64,000 nucleotides of DNA from Brasenia schreberi (taxonomy: Eukaryota; Streptophyta; Magnoliopsida; Nymphaeales; Cabombaceae). Under the pieces are notes generated by a model. That model saw only the letters and a program-made list of their open reading frames with translations. It did not search any database and was not told where the DNA came from. Made by a program: the position numbers and the translations under genes. The DNA is taken from assembly GCA_036023115.1 (NCBI GenBank), contig JAYKKT010000080.1, forward strand, positions 10,128,501-10,192,500, given 5' to 3'. Below are positions 19,803 to 31,793 of the stretch, in pieces. The first letter of the stretch is position 1. Each line of letters opens with the position of its first letter.

Positions 19803-22800
19803 CAGTGTTGTCTAACGCGTATCGTATCGTGTATCACTGGGCTCCACGATACGGGCGTATCGTATCGTATCGTATCATACTTTAATATTAAAATAATAAA
19901 AAATAAAAAAAAATAGTAAAAATTGAAAAAAATCAGGAAAAAATCAAGAAAAATCTGATAATTGCTTTAAATTCATATAATGTAAGTTTAGTACAGATTG
20001 AGCATTCAACATTGAACAATTGCATCCAAATTTACATATTTTGAATCCAAAAAATAAAATACAGACATAATTTACACTTTACAGTACACTACAGTTACAT
20101 ATAATGTTACATTTTACAAATTGTAATCAGGATCATCAACTAAATAATCTTCATCTTCTCCTTGTTGCAGATCCTCATCATCATCAGCCATGCCCACACC
20201 TTCTTCTTCAAAATCAAATTCTTCATCTCTATAATGTTGTTGCACTCCTTCCAAATTAATCCAGGCAACGTCTTCTTCTGTTAGGAGGGCATTTTCTTCA
20301 GTGTCTTCCATAACCCAATCTTCTAATATCTCAAAATTATCCAAACTTATTGGATCGAATTGACTTTCTTCTCTATTTACTTTTTTTAATTGCCTACGAC
20401 ACAAACAACGATAAATAATTAGTAAGTAATATTAACAATTGAAAACTAAAGTTAAATAATATCGAATTAAAAATTTGAAAGTAATACAACATTACCTTTC
20501 ACGAAGGCGCATGTTACAACGAATATAAACCAAATCATTAAGCCTTTTGTGTTCCAACCTATTGTGCTTTTTTATATGGATGTGTTCAAAAACACTCCAA
20601 TTTCTTTCACAACCTGTTGCACTACAGGTTTGGCTTAAGACTCTAACTGCAAAATCTCTAAGGTTTGGACAATCACTTCCAAACCTGTTCCACCAAACAT
20701 CTGTAAAAAAAATATAAACATTTGAGACATAATAATCCACAGTAATGTAAGATGCAACTTAAATATGAAAATAAACAATGTACCTGAATGCATCGTAGAG
20801 CGGTTGCGAATTGCAACAGGCAAACCCATCAAGTGAAGAGCATTATCATATATCTCCATCTCTCGATGTATCGCATCTACTATGCTCTCATCAGGGACTA
20901 ATCTGTCGATGCATTCAATGATTCATCGATTAACCTCACCGTCCCTTTTGAAGGTTGCTGAGTACCTCAATGATGGGTTTAGATAGTAGGCTGATGCATG
21001 AATAGGCTGATGCAATTGTTTATTCCATCTACTATCAATTATTTTCCACACGGGCACATAATCTCTTTTTTTTCCATTAAAGTTATTTCTGATCGCTTCT
21101 TTTGCCCTGTCCATGGCTTCATAAAGGTAGCCCATAAATGGTTTCTCCTCGCTGTCAGCCAATCTCAAAACTTTCACTAAAGGACAAGTAATTTTCAATA
21201 ATCTGATGCATGCATTCCAAAATGAACTTCTAAAAACCGTTTCTGCAATCTCATTTAACTTTCTTTTCCTTCTGTGTATCTCCTCATCATACACAAAACA
21301 AATGCATGGTTGTAAATGAATTTTGTAATATCTTGGCAACATTCAGTTGTTGCCTTTATTTCATCCATCTCACCAATATCCTCGAGGATGAGATCTAAAC
21401 AATGGGCTGCACATGGTGTCCAGTAGAAAGTCCCATAAATATCAGCTAACTCCTTTTCTGCTGCTTTGTAGTTAGCTGCATTATCTATAATCAATTGGAC
21501 TATATTTTCTAGCCCAACCTCCTGTATAACCTTATCAAATTCCTCTCGTAGGATCTCTGCAGTGTGCCTCTCCTCTGACATATCTAGAGATCTCAAAAAC
21601 ATGAGTCCTTTAGGACAATATACAAGAAAGTTTAGCAATGTTCTTCCTCGCCTATCGGTCCATCCATCTGCCATGATAGTGCATCCTGTTTCCTTCCACG
21701 ATTGTCTCAAAGTCGAACAGTATTGCTGCACTTCAATCACGGTCTGATCTAATATCTTCCCTCTCAACTTCTGATAAGAGGGCATCCTGTATCCTGGACC
21801 AATATTAGCAATTGCATCTGCTATTGCTTGAAAATAAAAACTGTTTGCTGCATTAAATGGAATGCATGCATCATAAAACCATTTGCCCACTGCAAGGTCT
21901 GCTTGATCGTGCAGTTATTCTGAAGCCATAGCAGCACGAATTCCTAGCTGAGAACCAGGTGTAGTGGAAGGAGGAAAGAACGAATGTATGCTAGAAGAAG
22001 AAGCTCTTCCTCTACTCCTTCCTGAACTTCCTCTTCTGCCACCTCCAAAGTCTTCAGCTGCAACCCTCTTTCCTCTGCTAGGTGCTCGCAAACTGCTACT
22101 ACTAATATCTATTCTAACATCTGAAGGCAAACTATCAGTGAATCCAACTCCAGTGACAGTAGCATCATCAGCTTCTTCACACATCTGAAAATCATCCTTT
22201 TGTTGTCTCCTTTCCTGTATGCTCTCAATCATCTGCAAGCATTGCCATTTAATACCTTCTGGCACACTTCTAACTCTGCCTGTGCATGGAGCAACTTCTT
22301 TTCTGGTTCCTGTTAGGTGGTGTTTCAACCTTGAAATTCCATCACTAACTACCTTTTCACAAAATAAACATCTGATTTTTAACCTTGAACCCTCAACTGG
22401 TATACCCCACTGCCATGCCGGATCATCAGACTTTGAATGAGAGTCTCTACCACCTCTTCCTGTCATCTCAATGGAGTACTTTAATTCAAACAAAAACCTG
22501 AAAATAAAAGCACTTCGTAAATCCCCCAATCTTCAAATAACACTCAAATCGAGTGTCTCCCACTTCATGAATGCAATAAAAATCGTATACACACATTTAA
22601 TAACTTCATATTTGGTCATTCAAAAAAAAAACTGAAATAACACAAAAAACAATAAATATAAAGAAAAAAATGGAAAAAACATTAAAAATATACCTAAATC
22701 CGAGTTTGGAGGCTTGGACGGACACCATAGGGCACGATTTTAGAGTTTTGAACACCAAGGAGGCGAAAACCGACTCTTAGGGAGGTTGAAGAACCCAAAA

Positions 22801-22945
22801 GGAGAGAGGCAACCCGCGAAAAATCGCGAGTTTCTCTCGGGCCGGGACCCAGGGCATATCACCCACGATACGGTGCGATACTCTCGCACTTGCAATACGG
22901 GCCCCCGTATCGTACGTACGATACGGTGCGATACGGACAACACTT
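19803..22945 (-). mobile_element. Inner hAT transposon (same family as the outer hAT)
   Basis: A 3.14-kb element with termini CAGTGTTGTC (19803) and GACAACACT (ending 22944-22945), with subterminal CGTATC-type motifs at both ends. It interrupts the RNase H of Tat copy B, whose sequence continues at 22947 (compare the uninterrupted copy A at 33800-33830). The flanks ATGGAAAT and TAGGAAAT are an imperfect 8-bp duplication; the last TIR base is eroded. Because the host Gypsy itself sits in a hAT of the same family, the family was active both before and after the Gypsy insertion. Confidence 0.9.
20114..22466 (-). pseudogene. hAT transposase, inner copy
   Basis: The start MTGRGGRDSHSKSDD near 22466 is followed by a BED-type zinc finger (IRCLFCEKVVSDGISRLKHH: Cys-x2-Cys ... 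His-His). Next come a Ser/Gly-rich linker (22100-21915), the DUF659-like catalytic region (21890-21255), the middle region (21342-20923), the hAT dimerisation domain (20740-20492, CSATGCERNWSVFEHIH) and an acidic tail (20404-20114). The N-terminus is better preserved than in the outer copy, but about 150 bp of the catalytic region is deleted near 21260 (the frame ends TEGKES), and stops separate the segments. Neither copy alone is complete; they lack different parts. Non-functional as it stands. Confidence 0.88.
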
Positions 22946-24535
22946 AGGAAATGTAAAGCAACAATGGTTTTCCTTGCTTTGGAGGTTTTAAAGTCGGAGG
23001 ATTTACCAAATAAGTTTTTAATCTTTCGAAAGCCTTTTGACAATCATCATCCCAAACAAACTTCACCCCTTTCCTCAAAAGCTTGTTGAAAGGTTCGCAT
23101 CTTGTTGTCAAATTTGAAATAAACCTCCTAATTGATTGGAGGCGACCTTGGAGGCTTCGGATTTGGGTCAAGTTGGAGGGTGGAGGCATGTCTATGATGA
23201 CTCAACACTTAGAGGGGTCGACTTCAATGCCCCTTTGGCTCACCATAAAGCCCAAAAGCTTACCCGATTCCACTCCAAAGACACACTTTTGAGGGTTTAA
23301 TTTCACTTTGTAAAGCCTAAGCCTTTCGAAAACCTTTTGTAAAGATTCAATATGTGTGCATTGGGTTTTTTATTTTACCAAAAGATCATCCACATATACT
23401 TCCAAGAGCTCATGAATTTGATCGTAAAAAATATTAGTCATGACTCTTTGGTATATGGCACCAACATTTTTCAATCTAAATGGCATAACTGTGTAACAGT
23501 ATGTCACCCAAGGTGTAGTAAAAGCAGTCTTAGCCTGATCTTTTGGCACTAACTTGATTTGATTATAACTCGAGTAGCCATCCATAAAAGAAAACATTTC
23601 ATGATTTGCAGTGCTATCCACTATCAAATCAATGTTTGGCAAAGGAAAATTATCTTTTGGAGTGACTTTGTTCAAATTTCTAAAATCGACGCAAATTCAA
23701 ATTTTCCCATTGGATTTTCGAACCACAACTATATTTGAAAGCCAGCTAGAATACGCAATGGGTTTTATAAATCTGACTTTTAAAAGATCTTCTAAACCCT
23801 TTTTTACTTGAGAGTGGACATTGGGATGGATTTTTCTAAGCTTTTGCTTTATAGGTTTAGCATTTGGTTCTAGGGGAAGGCAATGTTCTACAATTTTTGG
23901 GTCTAGACCTAGCATGTCTTTGTAGGTCCATACAAATACATTTATGTAGGTCTTCAAGAATGCAATGAATGATGCTTTTTCATGCTCATGCAAACATATG
24001 CCTATCTTAACATGCTTAGGATCAGACTCACTCCCTAGGTTGATTTCTACAAAATCCCCTCCTACGGAATTCGAAGGTTTTTCCAAGTCAAGGATCTTAT
24101 GAAACTCAGGAAGCTCGGAGGCTTGATCCCCTCAAGGAAGAGGGGATCCTCCTCCATGATTTGATCATTCTCGAGAATTCTAGGTCCTACAGAAGTTTGA
24201 GGCAAAGCATGGGTTTCAAAAACACGTGGTTTTGGTTTTTGGATTTTTACAAATTTCGAAGAATTTGGGCCTTTTACTAAGACATTTTTTTCTTCAAATT
24301 TTTCAACTTTTTTGGCTTTTTTGAAATGGACACAGGAGCTAGTATATACAAAACCTTGTTTTTGGTATTTTTTGGTTTTTTGTAAAGAAATGGAAGGAGG
24401 AATGCAAATCACCTTCTTTTTGGGATTTTCACAACTTTCTGATGTTTTTGGGTTTTGAGGTTTTTTCAAATGTTTTTGGATTTTAAAAATATGCAATTTT
24501 TTTGGATTTTGGGTTATAGATGGGTCTTCCATCAT
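22946..24535 (-). pseudogene. Tat copy B: reverse transcriptase and start of RNase H
   Basis: Minus-strand frames: 24535-24062 is a Lys-rich linker (many PKK/KIQK repeats). Frame 24086-23697 is the N-terminal RT region (LRKIHPNVHSQVKKGLEDLL). Frame 23675-23370 is the RT core, with FMDGYSSYNQIKL (catalytic Asp) and YVDDLLVK (YxDD box). Frame 23189-22944 is the RT thumb/RNase H junction, cut by the inner hAT. A TGA at 23697 interrupts the core where copy A has an Arg codon (CGG), so a CGA-to-TGA change is likely. The RT would synthesise element cDNA in cytoplasmic particles; here it is inactive. Confidence 0.87.
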
Positions 24536-24558
24536 ATCTACAAAGAAAACACCATGAA

Positions 24559-25501
24559 TTAGTCTCTAAATAAGAGGTCTAAGTCATAGGTTTCGATTTT
24601 AGGAGGTTCCAGGGTACCCTTGACCCAAGTGGTCGTAGGTGGTAGTTCAGGGGGAATGGATGGGGTGTAGCCTATCCCATGCCAGTTCGGATTAGGATTT
24701 GGTAAGATGTGTTCTATGAAACCTCGGTTTTGATTTCCTAAACCTTTATAGGGCATGTATCCCATGTTTAACATCATGTTCCAAGGCTTCTTTAATTTTG
24801 AAAACGTTTTGTAAAGTGAATGACCTTGGAACTTGGTGTCATCCATGTCATGCTCAAATGCTTTCTTGTTTAGGTACTTGGGGAGAATTTGGATCAAGAA
24901 TTTTCCTAGGATGGTCATGGTCTTGGGCAGGCAAGCTTTGGGTTGCCCCTTGATATGCATGACATCCTTAGGTCTTTTCAGGACGAACTTGGGTGGTTTG
25001 ACCAAGGGTTTTCCTAGGTAGGACTCACAAGTTTGATGGCTTGACAAATAAGGAAAGTTTTGAACTCCTCTAAATTGAGGGTGGTTTTCTCCTAGAATTA
25101 CCATAATTTGGCTTTCGTGAGGGATCTTGACACACCTATGAAAGGTGAAAGGCACGGCCCGAAGGCTATGTATCCATGGTCTTCCTAGGAGTAGGTTGTA
25201 ATGGGGGTGTATGTCTAAGACATGGAACGCCCTTGCATGAGTTATACCCCCTATTTCCATGGGTAACTCCTCCTAAAAGCTTGGATGCATTTCCATCGTA
25301 TCCTGTGATAACGATGGGGCTTGGATTCACAGAGGTTAAGGAGATTCCGATTTGAAAGGCCACGTGTAACGGAAGGATGTTTAGACCTCCTCCCCTATCA
25401 ACCAAACACCTATTTAGAGGATGATGATTCAATATCACCTCTACATGTAAGGCTTGGTTATGGGTTTGGTATGATCGTTCTACCTCATCTTCCGAGAACA
25501 C
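24559..25501 (-). pseudogene. Tat copy B: aspartic protease region
   Basis: Two overlapping minus-strand frames (25501-25166 and 25260-24559) cover the retropepsin domain. The active-site region reads CLVDRGGGLNILP where a DSG/DGG motif is expected, so a key residue has changed. The follow-on LLLGRPWIHSLRAVP is the conserved segment after the protease flap in Tat elements. The downstream part carries the GYMPYKGLGNQNRG motif seen in all three Tat copies. A frameshift separates the halves. Confidence 0.8.
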
Positions 25502-26258
25502 AATGGGGGTTTTAGCATAGATAGGTGAGACTAGAAAGGATATGGACTTAGGGGTTATGGTCGATTTAACCTTGGTTCTTTCTAAGATTTTCTCTAAGAC
25601 CTATCTATGCTTGGAGGAAGTTTGGATTAGTTCTAGGATAGACATATTTATAGGGATCTTGGAAAGATGTGCTTCAAAATCATATGGGGTTAACAAGTTT
25701 TTTCCTTTGTCCATGTCTGAGATGCTTTAGGAATGCATGATTTTGAAGGGCCGGGAATAATGACCACTTCTTTGATAGTATCTTTGGCTAGATGTGGGGT
25801 TGATAGATCCTTGAAAAAAGGGAGCATACCTCACTGGTGCTTGCGTGGTTGGGGAAGGGCTCTTTAAGAATGGCTTGGGTAGGCTCCGGTTCCTCGGTGA
25901 CCTAGAGTCGCTCCTACTCTATCAAGTCCTCAATTTTATATTTATTTGTATCATGACCCTTGAGCCTATGATACTTGCAAAATTTGTTCAAAAATCTCTC
26001 TTTTGGAGGTGTCTCCTCGGAAATCTCGGGGAGTGTTACCATTCCTTAGGCGAGCAGGAGGTCGAGGACCTCCGAGATGGGCTGCCCCAGTGAGGTATAC
26101 TCCCTTTTTTCAAAAGTTTTTTGAATCTTTTTTTCAATTTTTGGTTCATTCTTCTTTGAAGTGCTGGTCAGGTTCGTTTCCACTCGAAGATTAGCAATTT
26201 TTTGGGGTTTGGCCCCATTGTCTGCAGTGAGTAGCCAATAAGTCCCAGGTTTTTCAAA

Positions 26259-27259
26259 TCATAGTTTTTGAAGCATTTTTCCTTTCCACAAGTCATCGTA
26301 GACCCCGTTTTTCAGATTTGCTTCGAAGAGGGAAGCCTTTTTGACTAATTTATGGAAAGTTGAAATTTCGTGCAAAGAAAGAAGTGTTTTAAACTCCGTT
26401 TTAAAATTCTCAAGGATGAGCATTACTGCGCATCCTTCGGAGATGGACTCTCTTACTTGCCCGAGGAGGGACCTCCATCGAACGATGAATGCATGTACAT
26501 CCTCGTTCGATGCTTGTTTTGTGTCCCTAAGTGTGTTCAAAGTAGGGGTCACTTCTATGTTGTGGGAAAACCTTTGCATGAAGCTATTCGCCAACTCTTC
26601 AAAAGTTGCGAACTGGCTTAAGTCAAAGGAAGTGAGCCATTTTGAAGCAGTTCCCTTAAGGGAGAGGAGGAACCAATATATCCATTTGGTAGAGTCCTTT
26701 TTCTTTTTGTAAGCTTTGCGAGAAAAGAGTTGCAGGTAGAGTCTAGGATCCCCGTGCCATCATACCGATGGAAGTTCAGAATGTCGTCGTCACTATCTGT
26801 TTGGTAATCTGAAGAAAGAAAGTTCGATAGTGCGTACGATCTCTTCTCTTTGTTTTGACCTCTCAATAGTTGTTGGAGGGCTTTTCGATCCTTCAGTGTA
26901 AAGGATTCGTAATATTGGTCCCCCTCCATGACGGAGGTTTCTTTGGGCCTTTTTGACTTGCTACGCTTTTTCTTAGCCTTGGCGTGTCTACCATGAGATG
27001 AGCAAGACTCGGCTGCCTCGGCCTCTTGGCTAAGGGCGGCGATCCTTGCTTCAAATTCCTTTTGCAAGTCTTCGAGCTCTTTTTTTTGCTTTTGAAAGTG
27101 GTTTTTGAAAACTTTTTAGAAAATGGACTTGATGAGCACGAGGCTCGGCTAGACACTTCATTGGAGTCTGAACATGACATGATTCAGAGTTTTGAAAATC
27201 CTACAAGTGCAAAAAAAGCAAAGTTAAACACTTTTCTTCAAATTTTTTTGAAGTTTTGA
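26259..27259 (-). pseudogene. Tat copy B: gag
   Basis: Frames 27180-26893 and 27067-26618 overlap out of phase and encode a Ser/Lys-rich N-terminal part (FSKKFSKTTFKSKKKSSK) and a coiled-coil-like start (MQKEFEARIAALSQEAEAAE). Frame 26594-26259 is the capsid retrotransposon-gag domain (TPTLNTLRDTKQASNEDV, then ARW-like VRWRSLLGQV). The zinc-finger part expected next, CKYHLLKGH in copy A, is lost in copy B by deletion around 25800-26250. It lies just inside the primer-binding site, as expected for gag. Confidence 0.82.
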
Positions 27260-27289
27260 CTTGTTGAATTGAAGTTCGCTTAAGACCCG

Positions 27290-29885
27290 AGTCCCACCGG
27301 GCATGCCAATTCTGTAAACATGAAAATTTCCACTCCCAAGTTATAGAAAACTCGAAGTGAACCTTTTCGTGTCTACGCTTGCGTGAGCCTGCCAGCTAGC
27401 TTACTAAAACTAGCGAAGGTTTTTAAAATGTTTTTCTGACTTTGGTGATTGTAGGCAAGAAGACTCTTTTCACTTTAAACCTTCTTGAACCGATGCTCAA
27501 GGGTCGGTTTAAGCGCTTAGGAACTTCGATTTTCAAACACATTTTTACGTCAAATTAACTGAAGGACAAGTGTTTTGGAAGAATTCGGTTCGTGCACTTT
27601 TGTCAATTTTATCACGGGGTTGGACGACCCTAAGATTCTTGCAAGTTTTATTTATTTTGGCCTGATGTGTGTGGAGTGTCGAGAGATTGCCGCAATGAGC
27701 GGATGCAGAGATGCTAGAAATCTTTGTTTTGGGTTTTTGAGAACGATGATGCGAACTCACCCGAATTTAAATTGCACCCACTCTACATCCAAAGTAAAAC
27801 TCACGCGAAATGAAAGTGCATTCACTCTACGTTCATGAAAGTAAAACTCACGCGAAATGAAAGTGCATTCACTCTACTTCTCCAAAAATAAAACTCACGC
27901 GAAATGAAAGTGCATTCACTCTACTTTCCCGAAAGTAAAACTCACGCGAAATGAAAGTGCATTCACAATGCTTCTCTGAAAATAAAACTCACGCGAAAAT
28001 GAAATATGTATACTTGCTTAAGAAAAGATGGGGTTCGAATTATAGAATGTTTATAACATATATTGAGGCAGAGAGCGGAAAGGCTCGAGTGCACGTGCGT
28101 ATAAAGAGATAAAAGGCTCAAATGCTTGTGGGTGTAATCGTGTTCATCCACCAGTTAAGAGCGAAAAGGCTCAAATGCTCGTGAGTGTAATCGTGTTCAT
28201 CCACCAATTAAGAGCGAAAAGAGATAATCAATATTACAACATGTGGGAGACTGTGCTCCATTAATACAACCCTTTTTCGAGTTGAATTTAGTGGAGAAAA
28301 TGATTTAAAACAAAAGTTTAAAAGCACTTACAAGTTTTCCCGAAATGTTGAAAATTTTGTGTAAGGAAACAGACGGTCTTCTTCCTTGCAAGCTTCCCCT
28401 TCCCTTTGGCCTTTTGTGAGCCCCTTTTCTTTGGCTCGAGCTTTTTCTCTCTCTAGGTGCGGTCCAAGCAGCCCACGACTGAACTTAGTGCAGCCCACCC
28501 TTTGGCTTGGTTCGGTTCAAGCTAGCCCAAGGTCTAGGCTTACCTTTAACATGCTTTACTCATGCCAAGCCTTCACCCTTGCACTCGGCCAAGCCCTCTC
28601 CAAGCTCCACCTTCTCTGCTTCAAGCTCCACTCGAGTTCCTCCTTGGCAAACCTTGTTCTAGTTCACCCTTGGCCAACCTCCTTTGGTGCAGTCGGCCAA
28701 GCTAGCCCACGGTTGGCCTTTGGTGCATCCCACCTTGGTTCGGTCCAAGCCCATGTTGTAATATTGATTAGCTCTTTTCGCTCTTAATTGGTGGATGAAC
28801 ACGATTACACTCACGAGCACTTGAGCCTTTTCGCTCTTAACTGGTGGATGAACACGATTACACCCACGAGCACTTAAGCCTTTTCACTTTTAACTGGTGG
28901 ATGAACACGATTACACCCACGAGCACTTGAGCCTTTTCACTCTTAACTGGTGGATGAACACAATCACACCCACGAGCACTTGAGCCTTTTCGCTCTTTAC
29001 ACACACGTGCACTCGAGCCTTTCCGCTCTCTGCCTCAATATACGTTATAAACATTCTATACTTCGAACCCCATCTTTTCTTAAGCAAGTATACATATTTC
29101 ATTTTTGCGTGAGTTTTACTTTTGGGAAAGTAGAGATAATGCACTTTCATTTTGCGAGAGTTTTACTTTTGGGAAAGTAGAGTAAATGCACTTTTATTTC
29201 GCGTGAGTTTTATTTTCGGGGAAGTAGAGTGAATGCACTTTCATTTAGCGTGAGTTTTACTTTCGTGAACGTAGAGTGAATGCACTTTCAATTCGCGTGA
29301 GTTTTACTTTCGTGAATGTAGAGTGAATGCACTTTCAATTCGCGTGAGTTTTACTTCGGATGTAGAGTGGGTGCAATTTAAATTCGGGTGAGTTCGCATC
29401 ATTCTCAAAAACCCAAAACAAAGATTTTTAGCATTTCTACATCCGCTCATTACGGCAATCTCTCGACACTCGCTCTAATCACGCGGAAACTAGGCCCCCA
29501 CACTCCACACACATTAGGCCAAAATAAATAAAATTTGTAAGAATCTTAGGGTCGTCCAACCCCGTGATGAAATTGGCAAAAGTGCACGAACCAAATTCTT
29601 CCAAAACACTTGTCGTTTAGTTAATTTGAAGTAAAAACTTGTTTGTAAATCGAAGTTCCTAAGCACTTAAACCGACCCTTGAGCGTCGGTTTAAGAAGGT
29701 TTAAAGCGAAAAGAGTATGCTTGCCTACAATCGCCAAAGTTAGAAAATTGTTTTAAAAACTTTCGCTAGTTTTAGTAAGCTAGCTTGCACGCTCACGCAA
29801 GCGTAGACACGAAAATATTCACTTCAAGTTTTCTATAACTTGGGAGTGGAAATTTTCATGTTTACAGAATTGGCACGCTAGTGGG
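27290..29885. repeat. Inverted repeat inside the Tat LTR
   Basis: 27290-28250 and 28770-29885 are reverse complements, with about 500 bp between them. The right arm ends ...CATGTTTACAGAATTGGCAC, i.e. it includes the LTR terminus plus the beginning of the primer-binding site, so the inverted copy came from an LTR-internal junction. The full LTR of copy C (39186-42467) lacks this arrangement. Confidence 0.88.
27291..27309 (-). other. Primer-binding site of Tat copy B
   Basis: On the minus strand TTGGCATGCCCGGTGGGAC follows the LTR end (GTTTACA) after three bases and precedes gag. This fixes 27313-30595 as the 5' LTR of copy B as well as the 3' LTR of copy A. Confidence 0.8.
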
Positions 29886-30595
29886 ATTTGGATTTTTTGA
29901 GAATGGACCTGGATCTAGATCGGCATTTTTGTCCAGATCCAATCCAAACTCCAAATGGACCTGGATCTAGATTTTTTTGTCTAGATCCAATCCAAAATTT
30001 CCTTTTTCAGTCCTTCGGTGCAAGAAACGGACGTTTATGAGCGAGCTCCGGTTACTCGGCGACCCGTTTTAGGCTGGGTTTTCCCCAGTCCTTTTGTCCG
30101 GCCAATTTCTCATTTTCAGGATTTTTGTCTTCTGGTTTTGATCTATCTGGTCCCGTTTGGAGTTTCCATTTGATGAGGTCAATCTTGGATTTCTCAATGA
30201 ACGTCTGATTTTCATTTTTACAGGCCTGGGGCTTGATCTCTGACGGCTTCATCAAGGTCTTGGCTTCTTCTTTTGTATTTTGGAGCTGACTTCTGATTTT
30301 TACACGGATGCTAGTTTTGATTTTCTGCCTCATTTTTATCTGGACGAGATGAGCTTTTTCTTCACTTTTTGACCCGATCTTGAGCTGCTTTTGGATCGGG
30401 TTTCACCTATTTGTTTGAGCTGCTTTGCAAACCTTGGGTTTTGGCTTGGGTTTGAAAACCTTTATTTTGAAAGATTTTCTGAAACAGCTTTTAACTTCAA
30501 AATTTTTGAGGTTTTTATAAGTCCGACAGGCTGTGGGATGGTTTTCGAAATTTAGGAGTTTTGTTTGAAAACATTACCATTTTGGGGTGTTTATA
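27313..30595 (-). repeat. 3.28-kb Tat LTR shared by copies A and B
   Basis: In plus-strand view it runs from TGTAAACATGAAAATTTC to GGGGTGTTTATA; the equivalents in copy C are 39186 and 42467. On the minus strand it is preceded by the polypurine-like GCCAAAGAGGGGCATC and followed by the primer-binding site. It contains an internal inverted repeat (27290-28250 against 28770-29885), ~45-bp tandem units around AAAACTCACGCGAAATG, ~60-bp tandem units around GGTGGATGAACACGATTACA, and a GGATC/ATCCA-rich stretch at 29900-30000. The 133-codon frame at 28386 is LTR sequence, not a gene. Confidence 0.88.
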
Positions 30596-31790
30596 GATGC
30601 CCCTCTTTGGCATTATCCAAATTTATTTGGATAATGTCAAAGAAGATAACACCCCTTTTGTTTTTCTCCCCGGATCTGTCCTCGAGAATATGGATTATCC
30701 CAACTTTCTGAAAAAAAACTTTTTCTTATGATAGGTAAGAGGGGATTTTCGCCAAAGGGGACTTGGCCTATTGTGGTTCTAGCCCTAATCGGGATCATGT
30801 GCTTGATGACCTCGTGTGCAATGCATGATCATGAGTGGGTGACATGGATGATATGCTGGAGAAAATGATTTTCTAGAGACCCTAATCATGCAATGATCGA
30901 ACTTGGGAGGCTTATGAAGGCCGGCTGCCCCAAGTAAGCTGGTCTCATGTTGCTCGATGTTCGGGTTTTTTTTCAAATCTAATTTCGAAAGAGGGAAAAT
31001 CCTTTTAGCTTCAATCATAAGGATTTCAGCTTCTTGTGTTTCCCTTCACTGGAGTCTTAACACTTACTACTTTAGTGGAGGTTTTATCAGAAAATCAGGA
31101 AACATTGCAAAATTTCTACACCTTTCCCAACAACGTCTAATTTTCAAACAAAATCATATTCAAATAAGTAGATCCTATTTTTACTCTAGTACTCTCCGAA
31201 ATGAACCTTTTTCCATTGGGATAAATCGTAGGGATAGGGGAAAGAGTTATCACGGTCCCTTCTGAAGCGTCCCGTGGTTTAAGGCAAAGAGGAGAAAATT
31301 TGCTCTTTTGAGCTTTTTGGCAATTCTTTCTTTTTCTTTCATAGAGGGTCTCCCATTTGGGAGGATTTTTCTTTTCGTTTTTCCCTCTTTTCTTTTTAAA
31401 TCGAATAACGATTTTCTTTCTTTTTCTATTTTGCTTTCTTTTGGAAGGGGACTTTTGGAGGGATTTTCCTCTTTCTCCGCTTTTTACCAAATTTTCCTTT
31501 TGGGGAAGAGAAGTGAAGAGGGGAGAGACTTATCCCAATGGTTTACTTGATTCATCCCAGATCACCCTATTTTGAAATAGCATGTACTACTTGAAAATAT
31601 TTTGCTATATTGAACAAGGCCTTCCTTTGTAAGATGAAGACTTTTGAAATGTAACCCATTGATTTTTGAAAACTCCACTTTTTCACAAGCATCAATTCTC
31701 TTATTTAGGGTCACATGATCCACCTTGATCCTTCCTTCACGAAGTTTAAAGGAGATCCCCTCAAAACATTTTCAAAATGTATTAGCTCAG
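30596..31790 (-). other. Tat copy A 3' untranslated region and polypurine tract
   Basis: Non-coding sequence between the integrase end and the LTR, matching 42468-43700 of copy C. At its LTR end, on the minus strand, is GCCAAAGAGGGGCATC, the probable polypurine tract. The T/C-rich stretches at 31300-31520 produce spurious Phe/Ser-rich open frames. Confidence 0.75.
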
Positions 31791-31793
31791 ACC

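Noticed and set aside
28386..28787. 133-codon plus-strand open frame rich in Ser, Leu and Pro
   Set aside because: It lies in the spacer and repeat part of the Tat LTR, has no domain, and its bias follows CCAAGC/CTTGG-type word repetition.
31308..31575. Phe-rich plus-strand frames
   Set aside because: They arise from T/C-rich 3' untranslated sequence of Tat copy A; the same region in copy C (43054-43600) gives unrelated frames.
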